Origin: Argopecten irradians
Lineage: Eukaryota > Mollusca > Bivalvia > Pectinida > Pectinidae
Assembly: GCF_041381155.1 (NCBI RefSeq)
Contig: NC_091144.1
Span: forward strand, 36,079,762 to 36,143,761
Length of the DNA stretch: 64,000 bases
Direction: 5' to 3'
A program made the position numbers and the translations under genes. Below are positions 56,703 through 64,000 of this stretch, piece by piece. Numbering within the stretch: the first letter of the stretch is position 1; each line of letters opens with the position of its first letter. Below the pieces are notes generated by a model. That model was not told where the DNA came from, made no database searches, and saw only the letters and a program-made list of their open reading frames with translations.

Positions 56703-58020
56703 GGCCGAGGCTCATTTTCACAACTTTCCTCAACTCCTTAACTAAACATTTCCCATATGGAAGAATTATTGAAGTTACGGAAATTTACTTAAAATTGGTC
56801 CTTAAAGATGCTACATCGCTGACGAATGGTATTTTTTCTCTATCCACAATAGGAGCAGATAAATTAGTACTTTTTCTTTGGTTACGAGTTACTTATTTAA
56901 CATGATTGACCTTAGTATGAAAATACTAAAAATAATAATTACGTCCAAAAAAATCCCTGGCACTGTGTCCTATATATATATAATAAGAATGAAGAACTCA
57001 TTGCACATGTACCAAAACCAAACTTAATTATTTTAAATTATTGTTTGTGTTAATTAGACACATATATACAAAATTAAACATCAGTTATTGTTCAAGTGAT
57101 GAGTATCGTCCGTGTTATGTTGGCGGTGTAGCATCTTTAAAGGGACATGAACCTTAAATAAGTTATGTATGCTTAGATATGGTTTTCAGATCTTTATTGA
57201 ATATTTTATTACAATGATTGGTTATTTTCAAAAAGTCAAGAAAACGTGGGGAATACCTACCTCAAAAATGATAAAAATAGACCGTCATATTCTATTTTTA
57301 GAACACAAAACGAAAGCGAGGTTGTAATGAACACCAAACTTGCTGACATGACAAGGAATATTTGTTTTCCACATTTTAAGATTATTTTCTAATTTACGAT
57401 GGTTGGCAAATGAAGTTTAAGCCATATTTGTTATAAAAAATTGTATTTAGCGTAAGAATTTTAAGTCAAACGAGACTTTTCATTCGTCAGGGCACCGCGA
57501 AGCGAGGTTCCTGACTTATTGCACATATGTACATCACGCAAGTATAAAGTGGGGAGTTGCTCCCGTCTCTTGCATTTCAGTGATCCATTTATATTTACTT
57601 ACTTTCCAAATCGCGCACGTAACTGACTCTTGACGTACACTGTTTTCAATCAGAATTCGTTTGTGTTCGCTTCATCCACGTTTTTGACCGAACATTTTGT
57701 TTACATTTGTGCAGTGCATTGTGGGAGGTCACTAAAGTTCAACACTACTATATACTATCGTTACAAAATTCGACCGGGCCGGTTCAAAATACAGAAAGAT
57801 GGAATTTCCATTATAATTATTTTGTTTGACACATTTGCACAATAATTGATATATATTACTTAGTAAGATATCTGACACGTCTTAAATATGTATTTTACTC
57901 AAATTTACATGGTTTATTTAGGTTCATGTCCCTTTAACTTCTGTACATGCTTTCCTATAGTCGTAAGAGAACTTCAAGTTCAGAATTTCCTTCAAGTTAC
58001 GGAATATTCGTAAAACTGAG
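56703..58020. mobile_element. Nested DNA transposons, outer element
   Basis: Outer ends GGCCGAGGCTCATTTTCACA and, at the right, ATATTCGTAAAACTGAGACA match the ends of the element at 24787-25300. Within it sit an inner unit bounded by AAAGATGCTACATCGCTGAC (56806) and GGCGGTGTAGCATCTTTAA (57140), and a third insert at 57141-57933. No transposase frame in any layer. Confidence 0.75.
57137..57937. mobile_element. TTAA-flanked non-autonomous transposon, 793 bp
   Basis: Terminal inverted repeats AGGGACATGAACCTTAAATA (57141) and TTTATTTAGGTTCATGTCCCT (to 57933), flanked on each side by TTAA (57137-57140 and 57934-57937). The related element at 25150-25170 has the empty site GTAGCATCTTTAACTT, showing that one TTAA became two on insertion. 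TTAA target choice is the hallmark of piggyBac-type transposases, but the TIR itself is not one I can assign. No long ORF, so it depended on a transposase made elsewhere. Confidence 0.85.
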
Positions 58021-58324
58021 ACAAGGACAACTTCTCCTTGTGGTACTATTTGTTTTCGTTTGATTGCTTATCTGAACAAACAATTCTTCAACAGTATATT
58101 TGTTTGCAGTTCAATTACACAATGTACTCAAGTTTTTTGTGTTTATGTAAAAGATTAACGTTAACAAATATAATTTCATATATATAGCTATAGACTTGCA
58201 TCCGTCTTACAATTGCTTCTGTTGATAAAAGGCGTAATGGATATCCTATCATGGTCCGTACATGTCCCAATGTTGACTCGAAACGTAATTTCTGTAAAAT
58301 AAAATTAATTTGAATTGCAAGACA

Positions 58325-58680
58325 TAGATGTGCCCTGCTGGTACGGCGTAAGATTTGTACCTGCTGCCTCTAATGCATGATCGTTAAAGGCGACTGAATT
58401 TTGGACCTTATTTTTTCTGTCATCCTAACTTACGTTCTTCGGGAGGGGGGGGGGGGGGGCGATGTGCTGCTTGGTATCTTCGGCGGCATGTTTCAGTAAA
58501 AAAAAAACATTATAAAAAGGTCAAGAGTTCCGCAATTACAAGACATGTACACAACACGAATATACCGCAGTAGTCCAAGTCGAAAGGACATTCACACAAA
58601 GCAATACATTTTACGCATAGGAGACCTCCTTAAATGTCACTGGCTGTTAATTAGACGTTAATTTTATTAACCAAATCAAA
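58325..58680 (+). repeat. SINE-like repeat, plus orientation, tRNA-like block deleted
   Basis: From GCCCTGCTGGTACGGCGTAA (5' end) through GATCGTTAAAGGCGACTGAA to GGCTGTTAATTAGACGTTAA and AACCAAATCAAAC. A G17-18 run at 58442-58459 replaces the ACCGGGTGGGGTG region. Confidence 0.88.
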
Positions 58681-58689
58681 CTAATAATT

Positions 58690-60180
58690 AGACCGGAAGC
58701 GACAGACGTTTGCAGTGACGGAACAAACACTACATATTCCCTCCCATGGTATAAGCATTGATGTAACAGTATTTTTATTTCCTAACTGAATATTTCTGCT
58801 TCAATAATCAAGAACATCAAAAGATTGTCAATAATAAGCCACATGTACCGTGTATTTGTGACAGATCTTTCCTTAAAAAAAAAAAAAAAAACGGACGGCG
58901 TTTATCGAATATACATGTACATATAAAACCCCATTGATAGTCATATGCATCCCATACCGATCGTTGGCCGCCTATTCACAGGGATCTGAGAATTAGTTAC
59001 AGTTATATGCCTCCACATGTTTAGGAAAAAATTTTGTCAATATGCATGTTTGTTTCACAAATATCTCACTCCTAATATGTCCGAGAATTTGTTTTACATA
59101 TATCATGAACGATAAAATAAAGCCTTTACTATTGAAACCAGATAAAATTAATAAAAGTTTCAAAAATTTATTGGGAAAAAATGACATACGTGTTCCTGTG
59201 TTGATAGATAAAAAAATTGTGTGTCAGAGTTTTAAAATTGCCCATGAAATAGACATGTAACAGCTGACGGTCCCTAGAGGGGCCGACATTTTTAAATTCT
59301 CCTGTAACAATGATTGTTCTTGGGGTGGCACTGACTATATTAAACTGGCCTGAGAATATACGGTCACTTTAGTAGGACCCTTAAATTTCAACCAAATGCT
59401 TGGATTGATTTAGTTTCATATGTCATTTCTTTAATACATCAGCAAATTGTCACTTTTTTAGTGTAAAATCAAATGAGGTACATGTACACACAAATGTATG
59501 TTTTTCAATCCTTTTAGTAATACACGCTACTAAAACCATCTTATTGAGAAAGTATTTATGTCGATGGACATGGTGAAGGTGAATGATGAACCCAAAGCAT
59601 GCTTCATGCATTGATTCGTATACATGGATGCTATTCATCACATATTCATGTAACTAACATAGGCAGGGTAATTCTATGTTGCTATTGTCTATATTCATTC
59701 AATTTGTCATTCTTAAATGTACATTGGTAGAGTAACTAGAGCTCATAGAAAAAGGCTGACAATATGGCTAAAAATAAATGGACTTAACACAACGAATTGC
59801 TATGATTTAAGTTAGAGCTATCTCAAACTGTACATTATTTGAGAGTGGGAACATATATGACCGGCCTCGATTCAGTTCTCTGTCCCAGATATTATACAGT
59901 TTTCGACTAATCTCCATATATTTATAATTTAAATTTTATAAATTTAGGGGGAGGGAATTGTAACTTGTAAATTGTAAGTAGTTACGTATACATGCTCGTG
60001 ATTTTTACAGACTTTAATGATCACAGAAATCAGACCAGTCCAAAATTGAACACTGCAAAACAATTGCAAATGTTGTGTAGAATAAACATCGTCTGGTATA
60101 TTGAATTAAAGCATGCGCTTTAATTGGTTGAATTTTAGAAATGTTTTGTACACTGAACCTTTATTCATTTCCGGTTCCGG
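58690..60180. other. Non-coding stretch
   Basis: A poly-A run at about 58876-58891. No recognised gene or repeat otherwise. Confidence 0.4.
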
Positions 60181-60184
60181 TTTC

Positions 60185-60525
60185 AATACTAAACATCGCC
60201 TGGGGGTGGAACGTCACTACCCGGCATTGCCAATATCATCCTAAATACCGCCTGGCGTGGACCGTCAATGCCCGGCAACTCCAATGTTGTCCTAAATACC
60301 ACCATGATGGATCGTCACTGACAGGTAACTCAAATGTCATCCTAGATACCGTCTGGAGTGGACCGTCACTGCCCGGTAACTCAAATATCATCCTAAATAC
60401 CTTCTGGAGTGGACCGGCACTGCCAATGTCATCCTAAATACCGCCTTGAGGGGGACTGGCAACTCCAATGTCATTCTAAAAACCACATGGAGTGCACCGT
60501 CATTGCCTGGCACTTCCACTGTACA
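60185..60525. repeat. 51-bp minisatellite, about 6.5 copies
   Basis: Unit CTGGAGTGGACCGTCACTGC plus CCGGTAACTCAAATGTCATC and CTAAATACCGT. Since 51 is 17 codons, one frame stays open for several units (SLPGNSNVILNTVW-type repeats), but deletions in the sixth copy break it, and no splice or promoter context supports coding. Confidence 0.93.
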
Positions 60526-60731
60526 CGTACAATCTTAACTGGATGTATCGCCAATACCCAACACATTTCATTTTAGATTATGTTCATAGAGTATCTGTCG
60601 GACAAAGAATAAATTATCATACTAGTAAGCAAGCATGTTTAAAGTTCGTGTTGGTTTTCTTTGCATTCGAAATTACATGTAGATGTTTATATTATTTTCA
60701 TAAGTTAAGGAGATCAACAATCTAATTAAAA

Positions 60732-60818
60732 TAAGACTTGTTATTTCGCTCCACCACGATATTATACGTTTCGCTCCTTGTATTGGAGTATCGTAGTGGA
60801 GCGGAATTACAAGTCTAA
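60732..60818. repeat. Foldback, AGACTTGT...CGCTCCAC arms
   Basis: AGACTTGTTATTTCGCTCCA at the left and TGGAGCGGAATTACAAGTCT at the right form arms of about 36 bp. A half copy (ATCGTAGTGGATTGAAATTA) lies at 61305-61340. Confidence 0.88.
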
Positions 60819-60973
60819 TTTTAACTAGAATTGCTGGCAATCCAATCTACTGTGACAATCGGAACTCCTCGAATGTCACCATCGCACATCGACCTCGGAT
60901 GTGATACAAGAGCATCCGTTTTAAAACTAAAGGACTATTTTCATAATAACTACGTGTAGTTGTCACCGAGTAT

Positions 60974-61660
60974 ACATCCTCGATACTCTAGGGGTTACTT
61001 TCACTGTCATTATATCTAATCCTGGACTATATCATAGTAAAACTGGAGACAGTTCATGAGGTTAAAGGCCTGCTGTACGGCAATCTAGCAATCTAACAAC
61101 ACCCCGTTCGGGGTCACCTCAGCATGACCCCTGGCATAGAATCGGAACATCTCATAATGTACTCTTTGCCGTTTATACTTCCGAATGAATCAGCCATATC
61201 GAAGATTTCGTATGCAACACGTTGATTGGCTAACCATAGGGGTCATGCTGAGGTGACCCCGAACGGGGAGTTTTTATATGTTGTATTGGAGCGTAACCAT
61301 AGAGCATCGTAGTGGATTGAAATTACGTGTCTAATTCAATTAGATTGACAGCACGGTGGCTGATTTGTGCCATTTCGTCTTTTCGTCTTTTCGCCCGGAA
61401 ATGCGAGATTTTTGAAGGCGAAAAGATACAATTGTAGTCATTGGTTAGCGTGCATGACTTTCGACTTTTTGTGTTTGACTTAGGTTTGTTAATTTTCCTC
61501 TTTTCGGGGCGAAACTGTGGTTTCCGAAGATGTGGTGGATATGACGTCAATGGAGGATCAAATTACCTGTTTCTTTTGTTGCCTCCAATTTTACTACATT
61601 GTATAAGCTTAGGGGTGGATATAACGTCAGTGATAGTAACCCCTGGAGTATCGAGGATGT
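60974..61660. mobile_element. CTCGATACTC MITE, long copy with an insert
   Basis: ACATCCTCGATACTCTAGGG (left) and CCCTGGAGTATCGAGGATGT (right) are the ends of terminal inverted repeats about 80 bp long. The 687-bp interior has no transposase and contains the MITE at 61102-61268. Confidence 0.75.
61102..61268. mobile_element. MITE with perfect 31-bp inverted repeats
   Basis: CCCCGTTCGGGGTCACCTCA-GCATGACCCCT at 61102-61132 is exactly complementary to 61238-61268. Each end also holds the short palindrome CCCCGTTCGGGG. Perfect ends suggest recent movement. No clear target-site duplication could be read. Confidence 0.9.
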
Positions 61661-61950
61661 GTCGGCGGTGGATCATCTTTAAGCATTGAACTGCATTCAG
61701 CCGGCAATTATGAGAGTATGAATATTAACTGGACAACGGCAAAAGTGAAGCGCACGTTGAATTTGAATTTTATAAACGGAACATACACTTACATGTATCC
61801 TTACATCAGATACAAGTGAGCACAACAGCATGGTTATATTGCTTGCCTTGTATGCAATAAGATTTGACCTTTAACCTCTACGGATACTATCGGCCTGCAA
61901 GACATCGACAACTTGTTTATAGATAAGGATTATACATATGTACTACATAT

Positions 61951-62002
61951 ATGGCGGAATTACGATTACTAGCGCCTCTGTTTCTGTGGACTATTTTCCT
62001 TG
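61951..62002 (+). CDS. Lectin 2, exon 1 (signal peptide)
   Basis: ATG in context ATATATATGGCG. 17 codons plus one base, then donor GTGAGC. Joins in phase 1 to exon 2 (Gly codon split G|GT). Confidence 0.78.
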
Positions 62003-63825
62003 GTGAGCCACATTTTGTAATTCATTTTATTCAACTTATTGTTATCCGTTGAAGGTTAACCTCGGTATCCCAGGGGTTACTTCCACTGTCGTTATATCGA
62101 GCCTGGGATACATCATAGCAAAAATTGCTGAGGTTTAATACCGACCTTTATCCACCGTAGTTACTCACAGCCAACAGGGACCAGTCGCGACTTTCTAACC
62201 AACATTGTTTATATTATATATGTACATGTATATACAATTTATAGATACTGCTGGTTGGAATTCGTACCAGGCACCTGATAACACATAAGGTTGATCAAGA
62301 CCCGAAGGCATTTCCACTCACATGGACTTGGCAATATATATATATATTCTGATACATGTTGGAAATTCGTGTCAAGTCCCTGTGTTTCTATACACACCAA
62401 CGTTCTTTATAAACCGTACTAAACATCTTTATCAGAAATTAACCACTCGGAATAATTTTGTTTTTAAGTGTAGCAACTTCATCATATATACTGTAATGGC
62501 AACTTCATCATATATACTGTAATGGCATTTTATGACCTAGAGTTACTTTTCCTTTATTTATATTTGGTACATAAATCCCGTACATCATATGGGGAGTAAC
62601 TGATATCTTTTAAAAATCACTCTTACAAAAATATCGATTTGAGTTGTCTCCCCTAGTCAAATTTTTGTTAAAATGATATCTGAATTTCCCGTTTGGGAAC
62701 CTTCAATGAATAAACAGAAAGTGACGTATTCATATTTACTTGATTTCGATTGGGCAGGTCAATGTTTGTGTGGGTGTCCGGATGGTTCCATTGTGCATGG
62801 TCAATCCTGCTATTTGTTTTTTAACATGAGGACAACTTGGAGCGAAGCTGAGGTAAGTCACGCAAATACTCGCGACCTTGAATGAAGGTCAAGGTCATCC
62901 ATATTAACAAACTTCGTTGGTCTTTGTGTTATAGACCAAATGTCTGCTACAATAAGACAATAAACAATACTGTGACATTTAAACTAGACGTGAAATTAAA
63001 CAATGCAACACATTGTCTAATAAGTATAACGTCAAATGAGATACATAATGTACACCTGTAGATATCCATCCTCGATACTCTAGGGGTTACTATCACTGAC
63101 GTTATATCTATCCCTGGACTACATTGTGTCTTATAGTAAAACTGGAGGCAACAAAAGACAGGTAATTTGGTCATTTGATGTACATCAAAAGAATTGAGTA
63201 ACGATACACTGTAGTTGACTGTACATGGGTTGCTTTGAAGTTGGGCGTCACTCTCTCTGTAATCTTCAAAGGAAGTCCAGACCTGTGATTGGTCAGAGTT
63301 TTCCTCCTGAACTGCCTCCAGTTTTACTATGAGATCGTCCAGGGGTGAATATGACGTCAGTTATGGTAACCTCTGAAACATCGAGGATGGTATATATTGT
63401 ATGGAATTCATTAATTGGCATGTCACATCGCCATAAGTAAACGTTAGTTTGTGCCTTGTGGTTAATTTCAGAAAGGTGAACAACTGTACCACAAAAATTA
63501 CCGTTTCTTTAAAGAACGTGATAAGCAGAAACTATAGTGTCATAATTAATGTCCAATTGGATCAGCTTGGGGAAATTTCCAGTAATCTTCGTTAATATAT
63601 TTCCGAAGATTGACGGAAATAATACCTACTTCCGAAGATTGACGGAAATAATACCTACCCTCAAGGGTAGATAACTCTGTAATATACAAAAACAAAACAA
63701 AAACAAAAAAAAATGTTAACTTTTCCTTTAGTTCTATTGTCGCCTGATGAATACAGACCTGGTGTCTATCGAGACGGCTGAGGAGCAGACGTTTATCGGA
63801 AACCACTTGGCAAGGGAAGGCAGTG
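61951..63825 (+). CDS. C-type lectin, exons 1-3 (gene continues past the right edge)
   Basis: Exons 61951-62002, 62758-62852 and 63732-63825 with GT-AG sites and phases 1, 0, 1, identical in phase pattern to the lectin at 27435-39345. Exon 1 encodes a signal peptide (MAELRLLAPLFLWTIFL). Exon 2 gives GQCLCGCPDGSIVHGQSCY and TTWSEAE. Exon 3 gives FYCRLMNTDLVSIETAEEQ and FIGNHLAREGS. These are the first two-thirds of a C-type lectin domain; the sugar-binding EPN/QPD and WND region must lie beyond 64000. Probably secreted. An out-of-frame ATG at 61937 precedes the start. MITE copies sit on both sides and in both introns. Confidence 0.88.
62059..62135. mobile_element. CTCGATACTC MITE end, in lectin 2 intron 1
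   Basis: CCTCGGTATCCCAGGGGTTA and CGTTATATCGAGCCTGGGAT match the left terminal repeat of the family; the partner end is not seen nearby. Confidence 0.7.
62465..62525. repeat. 30-bp tandem duplication
   Basis: GGCAACTTCATCATATATAC TGTAAT-type unit is present twice (62471-62496 region and 62498-62525). Confidence 0.85.
62758..62852 (+). CDS. Lectin 2, exon 2
   Basis: Acceptor GATTGGGCAG precedes and donor GTAAGTC follows. CPDGSIVHGQSCYLF and WSEAE are standard for the N-terminal part of C-type lectin domains. Confidence 0.92.
63066..63390. mobile_element. CTCGATACTC MITE, intact, in lectin 2 intron 2
   Basis: Long imperfect terminal inverted repeats of about 85 bp: CCATCCTCGATACTCTAGGG ... 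AGTAAAACTGGAGG at the left and its complement at the right. 325 bp in all, AT dinucleotides on both flanks. No coding capacity. Confidence 0.88.
63572..63660. repeat. TTCCGAAGATTGACGGAAA repeat
   Basis: TTCCGAAGATTGACGGAAAT with AATACCTAC is present twice in tandem (63601-63658, 29-bp unit), next to a half palindrome AATTTCCAGTAATCTTCG. Related to the foldback at 56200. Confidence 0.88.
63732..63825 (+). CDS. Lectin 2, exon 3
   Basis: Acceptor TTTTCCTTTAG precedes and donor GTAATG follows. YCRLMNTDLVSIETAEEQTF is the helix-2 region of the fold. 94 nt, phase 0 to 1. Confidence 0.9.
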
Positions 63826-63912
63826 GTAATGTACATGTACTGTACTCCTTTGTGATTTCTGGAAATTGTTTTATTGAAAATTTGAAAAAATGGAATTCGG
63901 ACCCATTTATTA

Positions 63913-63990
63913 TGTACACATCCTCGATACTACAGGGATAACTATCACTGACTTTATATCCAACCCTGAACTATCTCATAATAATCAGAC
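63913..63990. mobile_element. CTCGATACTC MITE end at the right edge
   Basis: TACACATCCTCGATACTACA and CTATCACTGACTTTATATCC match the left terminal repeat; the rest lies beyond the window. Confidence 0.75.
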
Positions 63991-64000
63991 TATTCATTGA

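Noticed and set aside
60141-60437. 98-codon frame with 17-residue repeats as a gene
   Set aside because: Explained by the 51-bp minisatellite; kept only as a low-interest observation.
1-64000. CRISPR array, operon or phage-like system
   Set aside because: Tandem arrays here are minisatellites with no constant repeat and variable spacer pattern and no cas-like genes; gene structure is eukaryotic.

Overview
The window looks like AT-rich nuclear DNA of a bivalve mollusc, most likely a scallop-type (pectinid) genome. The reasons are intron-containing genes with GT-AG splice sites, typical molluscan gene families (C-type lectin, SRCR, large C2H2 zinc-finger protein), and many copies of a SINE-like repeat whose sequence I associate with scallops. 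The species call is inference from memory, not from a search. No operons, CRISPR arrays or prokaryotic features are present, and I saw no retroviral or other virus-like element.

Layout. 1-1.3 kb: SINE copies and a 31-bp minisatellite. 3.3-3.6 kb: one exon of a secreted SRCR protein on the minus strand, cut off from any partner exon. 3.6-27.4 kb: a gene-poor stretch of SINE copies, MITEs, foldbacks and local tandem duplications. 27.4-39.35 kb (minus strand): a complete four-exon C-type lectin gene assembled from splice sites, 157 residues, with EPN and WND sugar/calcium motifs; its second intron carries several SINEs and LINE fragments. 39.6-50.4 kb: a 28-bp minisatellite, a tRNA-derived SINE, two arrays of the palindromic unit CCATGGTT, and a possible non-coding first exon near 46.4 kb. 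50.5-54.84 kb (plus strand): a single-exon coding region for a 1447-residue zinc-finger protein with about 22 fingers built from a repeated four-finger module. 56.7-58.0 kb: nested TTAA-flanked DNA transposons. 60.2-64 kb (plus strand): a 51-bp minisatellite, MITEs, and the first three exons of a second C-type lectin gene that runs off the right edge.

The two lectin genes share the same exon phases (1, 0, 1) and point away from each other with the zinc-finger gene between them, so they are probably local paralogues. Lectins and SRCR proteins are secreted or surface recognition proteins, often expanded in bivalve innate immunity; the zinc-finger protein is a probable nuclear DNA-binding regulator. 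Nothing shows that these genes act together.
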